NCBI RefSeq assembly: GCF_913777145.1
Contig: NZ_CAJYPS010000007.1
Coordinates: 124,001 to 188,000, forward strand
DNA from: an uncultured Roseateles sp.
Lineage (GTDB): Bacteria > Pseudomonadota > Gammaproteobacteria > Burkholderiales > Burkholderiaceae_C
Direction of reading: 5' to 3'
Length of the DNA: 64,000 nt
Below the pieces are notes generated by a model. It was not told where the DNA came from, did not search any database, and saw only the letters and a list, made by a program, of their open reading frames with translations. The position numbers and the translations under genes were made by a program. This document shows, piece by piece, positions 8,087-16,599 of this stretch. How positions within the stretch are numbered: the stretch's first letter is position 1; every line of letters starts with the position of its first letter.

Positions 8087-9518
8087 GCTCGGCCGCCTTT
8101 CTGCGCAGCAGACGCGGGCGGGCGCTGCGGGCCTTGGGGTCGAAGGCATCGCGCACGCCGTCGGCAAACAGGTTGGCGGCCAGCACCAGACCCACCATGA
8201 AGGCAAAGGCGGTCACAAAACTCCACCACACGACCGGGTCGCGGCTCATCTCGGCGCGCGCCAGGTTGATCATGCTGCCGAAGCTGTTCATCGCCGGGTC
8301 CACGCCCACGCCCACATAGGTCAGCACCGCCTCGTAGAGGATGAGCTCGGAGAAGCTCAGCACCAAGGTGATCAGCACCAGGTGCATCACATTGGGCACG
8401 ATGTGGCGCGCCATGATGGTGAGGTCGCCCACGCCAAAGGCCGTGGCCGCCTGCACGAAGTCCAGTTCGCGCAGCTTCAAGGTCTCGGCCCGCACCAGGC
8501 GGCACAGGCCGGCCCAGCCGGTCAGGCCCAGGATCAGGCACAGCATCAGCATCTTCAGATCGGCCCGCTCGGCCGCGGTCTCGAACAGGTCGGGGTTCTT
8601 GTCCAGGAAGACCTGCACCATCAGCACGCAGGCGGCGATCAACAGCACATTGGGTACCGAGCTCAGCACCGTGTAGAGGTACTGGATGAGCTCGTCCACC
8701 CAGCCCTTGAAGTAGCCGGCCAGCACGCCCAGCAGCAGGGCCAGCGGCAGCGTGGCCAGCGTGGACAGCGCCCCGATCACGAAGGCGGTGCGCAGGCTCT
8801 TGAGCGCCTGCACCAGCACGTCGTTGCCGGTGCGGTCCGTGCCGAACACGTGGTAGTGCGGCATCAGCGCGATCGCGGGGCCGGCCAGCAGCAACAGCAG
8901 ACCGGCGGTCAGCAGCAGCGCACGCAGCGGATGGTCGGTGCGGTCGGCCACCAGATCGGCCAGCGCCTGGCGCCAGCCGCCGTGCTCGCGTGCCAGTGCC
9001 GCAGCAGTGAGCGCGAGCAGCGCCGCGGCCACCAGCAGGCTGGCCGCCGCGCCCAGCGCGGCGCGCAGCACGACATCGCCCGCCCAGTCGCGCGTCGGGT
9101 CCGCCAGATGCGCGCCGCCCCACTGCAGGCGCGGATAGTCGCGCACCGCACGGCCCTGCGCGTCGACCACGGTCTCGCGGTTGAAGCCGTGCGTGGCCAG
9201 CGGCAGCGAGTAGCTGACCTCTCGCATCGCCAGCGGTCGGGCCAGCAGCAGGTCCAGCAGCGACAGCGTGCGCGTGTCGTAGGCCACCGGGCCGGCGCCC
9301 TCGGCGGGCAGCGCGCGGCGCAGGTGCACGCTGTCCGCCAGCGCGACCAGGAACAGCAGGCCCATCACCAGGCCCGCACAGGCAGCCACCGGGTCGCGCA
9401 GCACGCGCCGCCAGTTGGCGCGCAGATGGGCCTGGCCGGCCACCCGCCACGCATAGGCCAGGCCCGCGGCGGCCAGCAGCCACAGCGCCAGATCGGTCCA
9501 GAGCAGCACGAACTTCAT
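8079..9518 (-). CDS. yejE: peptide ABC transporter permease (YejE type)
   Basis: A 479-residue inner-membrane permease. It has an N-terminal helix pair, a large periplasmic region (SVHLRRALPAEGAG through LQWGGAHLADP), then membrane helices with the DppC/OppC-like binding-protein-dependent permease domain, whose cytoplasmic EAA-type loop reads ARHIVPNVMHLVLITLVLSF. FGTDRTGNDV is the typical GTDxxGRDV-like signature of the C-type subunit. It overlaps the upstream yejB-like gene through ATGA and the downstream ATPase gene by 8 bases. It is longer than OppC (about 300) but similar in plan to YejE, which also has an extended N-terminal part. Confidence 0.88.
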   Translation of the reverse strand: MKFVLLWTDLALWLLAAAGLAYAWRVAGQAHLRANWRRVLRDPVAACAGLVMGLLFLVALADSVHLRRALPAEGAGPVAYDTRTLSLLDLLLARPLAMREVSYSLPLATHGFNRETVVDAQGRAVRDYPRLQWGGAHLADPTRDWAGDVVLRAALGAAASLLVAAALLALTAAALAREHGGWRQALADLVADRTDHPLRALLLTAGLLLLLAGPAIALMPHYHVFGTDRTGNDVLVQALKSLRTAFVIGALSTLATLPLALLLGVLAGYFKGWVDELIQYLYTVLSSVPNVLLIAACVLMVQVFLDKNPDLFETAAERADLKMLMLCLILGLTGWAGLCRLVRAETLKLRELDFVQAATAFGVGDLTIMARHIVPNVMHLVLITLVLSFSELILYEAVLTYVGVGVDPAMNSFGSMINLARAEMSRDPVVWWSFVTAFAFMVGLVLAANLFADGVRDAFDPKARSARPRLLRRKAAEHA

Positions 9519-10498
9519 TGCAGTCTCACCCGCGGGTCCACCCAGGTGTAGGCGATGTCGATCAGCGCGTTGCTCGCCACATAGAGCAGCGCGCCCAGGA
9601 AGACCATGGTGCGCACGATGGCGAAGTCCTGGCCGCTGATCGCCTCGATGACAAAGGAGCCCAGGCCCGGGATGCCGAAGAAACTCTCGAACACCAGGCT
9701 GCCCAGGAACACATAGGGCAGATAGCTGCCCGCGCTGGTGATGATGGGGATGAGCGCATTGCGCAGCACATGGCGGGTCAGGACCCGGCCCTCGCTCAGG
9801 CCCTTGGCGCGCGCGGTGCGCACATAGTCCTTGCCCATCTCCTCCAGGAACATCGCACGGTACAGGCGGGCCTCGCCGCCCAGCCGCGACAGCAGCGACA
9901 GCAGGATGGGCAGCGCCAGGAAGCGCAACGCGTCCAGCCCCGGCGCGAAGCCGTTCATGGGCACCAGCTTGAGCAGGCGGGCGAACAGGAACTGGCCCAC
10001 GATGATGTAGAACAGGCTGGAGATGGACAGCATCAGCACGCACAGCACCACGCCCCAGAAGTCGATGCGCGAATGCCGGAAGAACACCAGCAGCAGCGAG
10101 AACGCGATGCTGACCATCACCTGCAGCACGAACAGCGGCAGCGCCAGCTGCAGGCTCACCGCCATGCGGGTCTTGACCTCATGGCCGATATTGACCGCCT
10201 GGCGCGCATCGCTGCGGCCGAAGTCCAGCGCGAACAGGCTGACCGAGCGCTCCCACAGGATGGTGTGCGTGAAGCGCTGCGTGCCGGACTGGGCCGCATC
10301 GAAGTACAGCGGCTTGTCGTAGCCGCGCTCCTGCTTCCATTTGTCGATCTGCTCCTGGGTGACCCGCTTGCCGCCGATGTTGAGGCGGGCCATGTCGTCC
10401 GGCGTGTTGACCGCGAAGAACAGCGCGAAGGTGAAGAGGTTGACCCCCACCAGGATGGCCAGGCCATAGGCCAGGCGTCGCAACGCGAAGCGCAGCAT
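9515..10498 (-). CDS. yejB: peptide ABC transporter permease (YejB type)
   Basis: A 327-residue inner-membrane permease. The N-terminus (RRLAYGLAILVGVNLFTFALFF) is the usual OppB/DppB first helix, followed by a periplasmic loop with the WKQERGYDKPLYF stretch typical of the B-type subunit. The C-terminal permease domain has the EAA loop ARAKGLSEGRVLTRHVLRNAL. It would form the heteromeric channel with the YejE-like subunit. The start at 10498 overlaps the last codons of the solute-binding gene. The frame is open upstream but lacks similarity there. Confidence 0.9.
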   Translation of the reverse strand: MLRFALRRLAYGLAILVGVNLFTFALFFAVNTPDDMARLNIGGKRVTQEQIDKWKQERGYDKPLYFDAAQSGTQRFTHTILWERSVSLFALDFGRSDARQAVNIGHEVKTRMAVSLQLALPLFVLQVMVSIAFSLLLVFFRHSRIDFWGVVLCVLMLSISSLFYIIVGQFLFARLLKLVPMNGFAPGLDALRFLALPILLSLLSRLGGEARLYRAMFLEEMGKDYVRTARAKGLSEGRVLTRHVLRNALIPIITSAGSYLPYVFLGSLVFESFFGIPGLGSFVIEAISGQDFAIVRTMVFLGALLYVASNALIDIAYTWVDPRVRLQ

Positions 10499-12741
10499 CA
10501 GCGCCCTCCTCCCTGAGCCGGCGCATGAACCGGGGCCCGTGCCGTGGCCACTTCGCGCGCGCGCCAGGCACGCCGCGTCAGCGCCAGCACCGCCAGACCG
10601 CCGGCCAGCAGCACCAGCAGCGGCCACCAGACCGGCCGGTTCCATTCGGCGATGCGCTGCGTGCGCTCGGCCGCATCCACGCGCAGATAGCGCGCGCGGT
10701 CACGCAGCACCACGCCCGGCTTGCCGTTGTGCACCCAGTGCTGGTAGGCGTTGCCGGAATAGCTCCAGTAGCCCCAGGCCCAGGGCGAGTCCTGGCGCAC
10801 GATGTCGTTCATCTGCGCCATCACGCGCGCCTTCTCGGGGCCGTCGTCCAGCGACTGCAGGCGCTTGAACAGGCGGTCGAACTCGGGGTTCTCGTAGTTG
10901 GCCGCGTTCTCGCCCTCGTGCAGGCTCTTGCTGTTGGGGCCGTAGAGCATGAACAGGAAGTTCTCGGCGTCCGGGTAGTCGGCGAACCAGCCCCACCAGA
11001 AGATCTGGTGCTTGCCCTTGAGCAGCTTTTCCTGGAACTGGTTGTAGTCGGTCGCACGGATGTCCAGCTGTATGCCCAGCTTGGCGAACTGGCGCACCAT
11101 CCAGTCGTTCTCAGCCTTGAACTCGGGCGTGACCACGCGGTTGAAGTCGTAGCTCAGCACCAGCGGCTTGCCGGTGCGCGCATCGCGCCCGCCGGGGTAG
11201 CCGGCCTCCACCATGAGTGCCTGCGCATCCGCCAGCGGCCGGCGCACGATGCGGCCGTTCACCAGCCGGTGCGTGACCGGGTTGAACTCGCCCGGCCGGC
11301 CCTCGCGCGAGCCGAACACGCCCGGCGGGATGGGGCCATGGGCCGCGTCGCCACCCTTGTCGCGGAAGATGCGGCCGTAGCCCTCCTCCCAGTCGATCGC
11401 GATGGACAGCGCCTGGCGCAGCGCCCGGTTGCGCTTCTGCTGCTCGAGCGTGTCGCCGCGACCCACCACCGGGTCCAGCCAGTTGAAGCCCAGGTACCAG
11501 TTGGTGATGTCCACCGTCATCGGGAACTGGAAGCCGCGCCGCTCGAAGAAGCGCCGGGTCTCGTCGGAGTCGTCGCGGTCCACCGCGAAGTTCACGCCCC
11601 AGTCCGACCTATCCATCTCGGGCAGATCCAGGTAGCCCTGCTTGAACAGCTCCTTGATCGGCACTTTCTCCTTCACATTGATCGCCACCACCTTGTCGAC
11701 AAAGGGCAGGCGCTTGCCGCAATCGGCCAGCCGGCCCGCCTCGGCATCGCCGGGCGCGCCGTCGCAGGGGTAGAAGTCGGGCCGGTAGTTGGGGTTGCGG
11801 CTCATCACATGGCGCCGGTCCTGCACGTACTCGGTCATCATGAACGGGCCGCTGCCCACCGGCCATTGGTTCCAGCCCAGGCCGTGGTCGGCCATGCCGG
11901 GCTGGCTGTAGAAGGCATCGGCCTCCCAGGGCACGGCGGCCGCGAAATTGGTGGCCAGCCAGTACTTCCACTGCGGATAGCGACCCTTGAGCCGTATGCG
12001 CAGCAGGTGCTCGTTCACCGCCTGCACGCCGGCCAGCGGCCAGCGGCGGAAGTCCAGGAAGGGCTTGTCCGCCAGGTTCTCGGGCAGGCCGGCCAGCTGT
12101 GCCGCGCTCTCGCGCTTCATCTGCGCCACATAGTCCTTGAGACCTATCACATGCTCGGCGAACACCGCCTGCAGCGGCGTCTCCATGCGCGGGTTGGCGT
12201 GGCGCTTGAACGCGTAGACGAAGTCCTCGGCCGTGACCTCGCGCGTGCCCTGGTGCTCGAACTGCCAGGGGCTGCGCTTGTCGCCCAGCTGGGCCGGGGT
12301 CAGGTGGTGATAGAGGTAGTGGCCTTGCCCGTCCTTCGCAAAGGCCGGGTGCGGCGCCCACTTTAGGCCGGCGCGTATCGGGATGTCGTAGACCGCCTCG
12401 GCCACCTGCTCGCCCGGCGCATCGGCCGGCAGGCGCCGGCCTTGGGCGTCCAGCAGATAGGGCTCGACCACCGCGGCCGCGGCGCGCGGGATCAGCGTGT
12501 AAGGGCGCTTGAGCGGGTGGTAGCCGTACAGCGGCTCGCTGATCTCGTAGACGAAGGTGCTCTCGGGCGCCGCGTAGGATGAAGTCGGGTCCAGGTAGCG
12601 AGGCGAGCGCTCGGTGAAGGCCATGTAGAGCGCGTTCTCACGCTCAGCACCGCGCGGGTGGGGGCTGTTGTCGCAGCCGGTCAGCAGTGCGACCAGGCCC
12701 AGGGCGCAGCCCACCATTCCCAACCCGCTCAGACGCCCCAC
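10498..12741 (-). CDS. yejA: peptide ABC transporter substrate-binding lipoprotein (YejA-like)
   Basis: A 747-residue SBP family 5 protein. The N-terminus carries a lipoprotein signal with lipobox LLTGC, so it should be anchored on the periplasmic side of a membrane. The body has family features such as DPTSSYAAPESTFVYEISEPL near the start and DWEEGYGRIF further on. Unusually for a binding protein, there is a C-terminal membrane helix (WWPLLVLLAGGLAVLAL). It begins a four-gene minus-strand operon (binding protein, two permeases, double ATPase). The GTG at 12741 is listed, but the ATG at 12717 is about equally plausible. A terminator for the upstream genes ends 10 bases before the GTG. Confidence 0.85.
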   Translation of the reverse strand: MGRLSGLGMVGCALGLVALLTGCDNSPHPRGAERENALYMAFTERSPRYLDPTSSYAAPESTFVYEISEPLYGYHPLKRPYTLIPRAAAAVVEPYLLDAQGRRLPADAPGEQVAEAVYDIPIRAGLKWAPHPAFAKDGQGHYLYHHLTPAQLGDKRSPWQFEHQGTREVTAEDFVYAFKRHANPRMETPLQAVFAEHVIGLKDYVAQMKRESAAQLAGLPENLADKPFLDFRRWPLAGVQAVNEHLLRIRLKGRYPQWKYWLATNFAAAVPWEADAFYSQPGMADHGLGWNQWPVGSGPFMMTEYVQDRRHVMSRNPNYRPDFYPCDGAPGDAEAGRLADCGKRLPFVDKVVAINVKEKVPIKELFKQGYLDLPEMDRSDWGVNFAVDRDDSDETRRFFERRGFQFPMTVDITNWYLGFNWLDPVVGRGDTLEQQKRNRALRQALSIAIDWEEGYGRIFRDKGGDAAHGPIPPGVFGSREGRPGEFNPVTHRLVNGRIVRRPLADAQALMVEAGYPGGRDARTGKPLVLSYDFNRVVTPEFKAENDWMVRQFAKLGIQLDIRATDYNQFQEKLLKGKHQIFWWGWFADYPDAENFLFMLYGPNSKSLHEGENAANYENPEFDRLFKRLQSLDDGPEKARVMAQMNDIVRQDSPWAWGYWSYSGNAYQHWVHNGKPGVVLRDRARYLRVDAAERTQRIAEWNRPVWWPLLVLLAGGLAVLALTRRAWRAREVATARAPVHAPAQGGGR

Positions 12742-12751
12742 ACCACACCCC

Positions 12752-12783
12752 GAAAAAACAAGCGCCCCGCGGCAGGCGAGGCG
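12752..12783 (-). terminator. terminator of the tadA-ldcA operon
   Basis: On the minus strand CGCCTCGC and GCGGGGCG pair over 8 bp (one G-U) around a CTGCC loop, followed by CTTGTTTTTT. It lies about 95 bases after the ldcA stop and only 10 bases before the yejA GTG, so it insulates the peptide transporter from upstream read-through. An attenuator for yejA is an alternative reading. Confidence 0.75.
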
Positions 12784-12878
12784 TGTGGGGATGATAGTGC
12801 GCGGGGTGGGCGCCCCAAGGCGGCCCTGTCAGGGCTGACAGCCCAGGGAAACCCTGGGCCGACGTCCGCCCAGGCAGC

Positions 12879-13859
12879 TCAATGCTCGTGATCGTGCGAG
12901 TGCGCGTGGCTGTGGTCGTGGGCCAGGCGCTTGTCGTTCTGCCAGCCTATGAAGGCGTCGCGGCCCTGCACCGCCAGGTCCACGGTGGCGCCAACCGGCA
13001 GGCAGACCTTGATGCGGCAGTGGCCAAAGGGCAGGCCCATCAGCACCGGCGTGCCGGTGCGCATGCGCAGCGCACCCACCGCGTCCTTTAGGCCGTAGCC
13101 GCGGTCGTTGGGCGAGCGGGTCCAGCTGCCGAAGTCCCCCAGCAGCACGGCGGCCTGCGCGTCGATCACGCCCGCCTGCTGCAACTGCAGCAGCTGGCGC
13201 TCGACGCGGTAGGGGTGCTCGTTCACATCCTCCAGGAACAGCACGCCGCCCTTGATCTTGGGCCAGTGCGGCGTGCCCAGCAGCGAGCACAGCACGCTGA
13301 GATTGCCGCCCCACAGTCGGCCGCGCACTTCCAGGCCGTCATAGGGCATGGCGCCGCGCGGCGCACCGCTCTCGCGGAAGCCCACCGCCTCCAGCTCGCC
13401 GCTCATGGCCTCCAGGAAGCAGTCGCGCGTGACCTCGTCCACGCCGCCCTCGTCGTCCGTGCGACCGAAGTCGTCGCAGGCCAGCGGGCCGGACCACATG
13501 GCCAGGCCCTTGTGGCGCGCGATCAGGCCGTTCTGCAGCGCGGTCAGGTCGCTATAGCCCACCCAGCGCGTGCCGTGCTCGATGCTGTGGGCGATCAGGT
13601 CCCAGTCGATGCGGTCCAGCAGCCGCGTGAGGCCGTAGCCGCCGCGCGTGGCCAGCGCCACCGAGGGCGCGTCCTGCGCGACGCGGTGCAGCGCGGCCAG
13701 GCGGGTGTCGTCATCGCCGGCAAAGCGCTGCACGCGGCTCAGCGCATCGGCATCGATGCTCACGTCGAAGCCCAGCTGCGTGAGGCGCTTGGCGGCACGG
13801 CGCAGCGGCGTGGCCTGGGCCAGCGCACCGGCCGGCGAGAACAGGGTCAGGGAGGTCAT
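12879..13859 (-). CDS. ldcA: LD-carboxypeptidase (S66 family)
   Basis: A 326-residue serine peptidase. The nucleophile elbow GYSDLTAL places Ser103, with Glu210 in FLEDVNEHPYRVER and His280 in PFGHC completing the S66 triad at spacings like those of P. aeruginosa LdcA. Such enzymes remove the terminal D-Ala from murein tetrapeptides in the cytoplasm during cell-wall recycling; MccF-type self-immunity peptidases are a related possibility. The last 14 residues are an unusual His-rich tail (HDHSHAHSHDHEH), which could bind metal. It overlaps tadA upstream by ATGA, so the two are co-translated. Confidence 0.9.
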   Translation of the reverse strand: MTSLTLFSPAGALAQATPLRRAAKRLTQLGFDVSIDADALSRVQRFAGDDDTRLAALHRVAQDAPSVALATRGGYGLTRLLDRIDWDLIAHSIEHGTRWVGYSDLTALQNGLIARHKGLAMWSGPLACDDFGRTDDEGGVDEVTRDCFLEAMSGELEAVGFRESGAPRGAMPYDGLEVRGRLWGGNLSVLCSLLGTPHWPKIKGGVLFLEDVNEHPYRVERQLLQLQQAGVIDAQAAVLLGDFGSWTRSPNDRGYGLKDAVGALRMRTGTPVLMGLPFGHCRIKVCLPVGATVDLAVQGRDAFIGWQNDKRLAHDHSHAHSHDHEH

Positions 13860-14401
13860 GGGAGGTGGTCCAGATGGATGGCTTCGCCGGTGGGCAGCGG
13901 CGCGTCCGCGTCGGCCTGGCGTTGGGCCCGGCGCGCACGGGCGGCCTCGCGGCGCTCGGCGAAGAAGTCACGCAGGAGCTGACCCGCGGCGTCGGCCATC
14001 AGGCCGCCGTGGATCAGCGTGTGGTGGTTGAGACGGGGCTCGCCGAAGAGGTTGAGCACCGAGCCGGCAACGCCGGTCTTGGGGTCGGGGGCGGCGAACA
14101 CCACGCGCTTGAGGCGGGCGTGCATCAGCGCCATCGCGCACATCGCGCAGGGCTCCAGCGTCACGTAGAGCTCGCACTCGGGCAGGCGGTAGTTCTCCAG
14201 CAGCGTGGCCGCGTGGCGCAGCGCCACGATCTCGGCATGGGCCGTGGGGTCGTGCGTGGTGATGGGACGGTTGTAGCCGGTGGCGATGACCTGACCCTCG
14301 CGCATCAGCACCGCGCCCACGGGCACCTCGCCCACCAGCCAGGCGTTGTGCGCCTGGTCCAGCGCGAGGCGCATCGCGTATTCGTCGGCGGGGGAAAACA
14401 T
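13856..14401 (-). CDS. tadA: tRNA-specific adenosine deaminase
   Basis: A 181-residue zinc deaminase with HAE at 55-57 (zinc ligand His and proton-shuttle Glu) and PCAMC with zinc ligands Cys85 and Cys88. It converts A34 of the tRNA-Arg(ACG) anticodon to inosine, an essential step for decoding Arg CGN codons. The body matches TadA (NAWLVGEVPVGAVL, LNHHTLIHGG). A charged C-terminal extension (AERREAARARRAQRQADAD) is longer than in E. coli. It is the first gene of a two-gene unit with ldcA and is divergent from the DUF72 gene across a 58-base gap. Confidence 0.94.
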   Translation of the reverse strand: MFSPADEYAMRLALDQAHNAWLVGEVPVGAVLMREGQVIATGYNRPITTHDPTAHAEIVALRHAATLLENYRLPECELYVTLEPCAMCAMALMHARLKRVVFAAPDPKTGVAGSVLNLFGEPRLNHHTLIHGGLMADAAGQLLRDFFAERREAARARRAQRQADADAPLPTGEAIHLDHLP

Positions 14402-14459
14402 GGCGTCAGTGTAGTGGCCGCCCCTGGGGATTTCGCTGCACGCCTATGCTGGCGGCCCC

Positions 14460-15485
14460 ATGCACGACGAGCTCCAGAACGACCTGTTCGGCCCCGCGGC
14501 CGACCTCGAGGTCTCCACGCGCCCTCAAGCGGCCAAGCCGCGCAACGGCGTCCAGCCCTGCCCCGCCCTGCCGGACGATGAGCAGCTGGCCGCGCAGCTG
14601 TCGCCGCTGATCCACCTGGGCACCTCGACCTGGAGCTACCCCGGCTGGCAGGGCCAGGTCTGGGCCGGCCGCCACAGCGAGGCGCTGCTGGCGCGCAGCG
14701 GGCTGACCGCCTACGCGGCCCACCCGCTGCTGCGCGCGGTGGGCATAGACCGGGGCTTCTACAAACCGCTGGCGGTCAGCGAGTTCGAGCGCTATGCGCA
14801 GCAGGTGCCGGCGCATTTCCGCTTCACGGTGAAGGCCCCCAGCCTGGTGACGGACGCGCTGGTGCGCAGCCAGGACGGTCGCGGCCAGCAGCCCAACCCG
14901 CTGTTCCTGGACCCAACCCTCGCGCTGCAGGAGTTCGTGGAGCGCGCGGTCGAGGGCCTGGGCGCCAAGATCGGTGCGCTGGTGTTCCAGCTCAGCCCGC
15001 TGCCGCCCGCGCTGCTGGCCCGCCTGCCCGAGCAGCGCGAGCGCCTGCACGCGCTGCTGCGCGCGCTGCCGCGGCTGGACGCCGGTGCGATCGCGGTGGA
15101 GGTGCGCGACGCGGCCTGGCTGGACGCCGAGTTCGCCGCGCTGCTGCGCGACACCGGCACGCGCTACTGCCTGGGCCTGCATCCCAAGCTGCCGCCCATC
15201 CAGGAGCAGTTGCCGCTGCTGCGCGCGCTGTGGCCGGGGCCGCTGGTGTGCCGCTGGAACCTGAACCGCCTGCACGGGCCCTTCGGCTACGAGCAGGCGG
15301 AACAGCGCTATGGCGAGTTCGACCAGATGCTGGACCCCGACCCCGAGACCCGCGCCGAGCTGGCCCGCGTGATACGCGGCACCACGGGCGCGGGCCAGCC
15401 GGCCTATGTGACCATCAGCAACAAGGCCGAGGGCTCGGCGCCGCTGAGCGTGCGCGCACTGGCCCAGGCGATCAGCGCCGCCTAA
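14460..15485 (+). CDS. DUF72 family protein (YecE-like)
   Basis: A 341-residue protein of the DUF72 family, a TIM-barrel fold of unknown enzymatic function. Typical stretches are GTSTWSYPGW near residue 53, the HFRFTVKAPS region, LVFQLSP, and VAVEVRDAAW-like (here IAVEVRDAAW). The N-terminal ~50 residues (Pro/Ala-rich, starting MHDELQNDLFGP) precede the domain and are not conserved in the family as I know it. It stands alone on the plus strand, divergent from tadA, and its last 14 bases overlap the convergent PepSY gene. No function can be assigned. Confidence 0.85.
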   Translation: MHDELQNDLFGPAADLEVSTRPQAAKPRNGVQPCPALPDDEQLAAQLSPLIHLGTSTWSYPGWQGQVWAGRHSEALLARSGLTAYAAHPLLRAVGIDRGFYKPLAVSEFERYAQQVPAHFRFTVKAPSLVTDALVRSQDGRGQQPNPLFLDPTLALQEFVERAVEGLGAKIGALVFQLSPLPPALLARLPEQRERLHALLRALPRLDAGAIAVEVRDAAWLDAEFAALLRDTGTRYCLGLHPKLPPIQEQLPLLRALWPGPLVCRWNLNRLHGPFGYEQAEQRYGEFDQMLDPDPETRAELARVIRGTTGAGQPAYVTISNKAEGSAPLSVRALAQAISAA

Positions 15486-16599
15486 GCCACAGGTAGAGCC
15501 CGCTGCCCAGCACCAGGATGCTGGCCACATCCAGCAGCGCCCAAAGCAGTTGCAGCGGCAGGCCGCCGTAGTCGCCGAAGTGCAGCGGCAGGGACAGCAG
15601 CAAGGCCTTCAGATACCAGGGCAGCGGCGGCGTCGCGGTGACCTCGGCGGTGCGCGCGTCCACCAGCACCGGCGTCAGCAGCTTGGCAGTCAGCGGCGTG
15701 TCGCCGCGCATGAAGAAGGCCAGGTGGTGCGGGCTGGAGAAGCTGGAACCCGGCATGGCCACGAAGGCCAGCGTGGTGTGCGGCAGCTGGGCCTGGGCGG
15801 CCTGCAGCGCGCGCTGCAGCGGCAGCTGCTCGCCGGGCTGCACCGCCGGCTCGTCGCGGTAATGGGCCAGCACGCTGGCGAGCTGGTCGTTCTGCCAGTA
15901 CTTCACCACCAGGTCGGCCCAGGTGTTGATCATGCCGGTCGCGCCAACCACGAACAGCCACACCAGCGTGACTATGCCCAGCAGGTTGTGCAGGTCCAGC
16001 CAGCGCACGCGGGTGGACCTGTCGCGCCTCACCTCGCCGAAGGCCAGACGGCGCATGAAGGGCGCATACAGCACCACCCCGGTCACCAGGGCCACCAGCA
16101 GCAGCAGGCCCATGGCGCCCAGGAAGAGCTTGCCCGGCAGACCGGCGAACAGGTCCACGTGCAGGCGCAGCATCAGGTCCATGAAGCCCTCGCCCACGCG
16201 GTACTCGCGCACCACCTCGCCGCTGCGGGCGTCCACCGCGATGGACTTGAAGTCCTCGGTGGGCGCCATCGTGGGCGTCAGCGTGAACCACCACAGCCGC
16301 GGGTCCTCCTCGTTCTGGCCGGCGAACTGCACGACCCGGCCCGGGTGCAGCGCCAGCGCCGCGCGGGCCATGTCGTCGGCGCTGGCGCGGCGGGCCTCCA
16401 GCGCCGCCGGCAGCACCGGCGCCTCGACCTCGTCGCCCAGCCAGTGGCTGATCTGGTGATGAAAGATCAGCGGCAGGCCGGTGAGGCACAGCAGCAGCAT
16501 GAAGACGGTGCAGACCAGGCTGCTCCACTTGTGCCACCAGGTCCAGCGCCGCAGCGCGCGCGAGCTCAGCATGGGCGCACGGGCCTCAGAAGTCGGCAC
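15472..16599 (-). CDS. PepSY-associated TM protein, probable ferric-siderophore reductase
   Basis: A 375-residue inner-membrane protein of the PepSY/FoxB/FpvG type. It has four membrane segments (about 24-46, 165-185, 215-240 and 345-370) with conserved His residues at helix ends (WHKWSSL, RLHVDLFAGLPGK, DLHNLLGI) that could hold haem or metal. Two PepSY-like periplasmic regions are visible (for example IAVDARSGEVVREYRVGEGF). Relatives reduce or release iron from imported ferric siderophores in the periplasm. It overlaps the upstream TonB-receptor gene by 14 bases, so they are co-expressed and share the Fur box at about 19072-19097. Function is inferred from family and context. Confidence 0.8.
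   Translation of the reverse strand: MPTSEARAPMLSSRALRRWTWWHKWSSLVCTVFMLLLCLTGLPLIFHHQISHWLGDEVEAPVLPAALEARRASADDMARAALALHPGRVVQFAGQNEEDPRLWWFTLTPTMAPTEDFKSIAVDARSGEVVREYRVGEGFMDLMLRLHVDLFAGLPGKLFLGAMGLLLLVALVTGVVLYAPFMRRLAFGEVRRDRSTRVRWLDLHNLLGIVTLVWLFVVGATGMINTWADLVVKYWQNDQLASVLAHYRDEPAVQPGEQLPLQRALQAAQAQLPHTTLAFVAMPGSSFSSPHHLAFFMRGDTPLTAKLLTPVLVDARTAEVTATPPLPWYLKALLLSLPLHFGDYGGLPLQLLWALLDVASILVLGSGLYLWLRRR

Noticed and set aside
7905..10516. Long plus-strand frames opposite the yej permeases and ATPase
   Set aside because: Composition is His/Gln/Arg-rich shadow sequence. The minus-strand frames contain Walker motifs and membrane helices.
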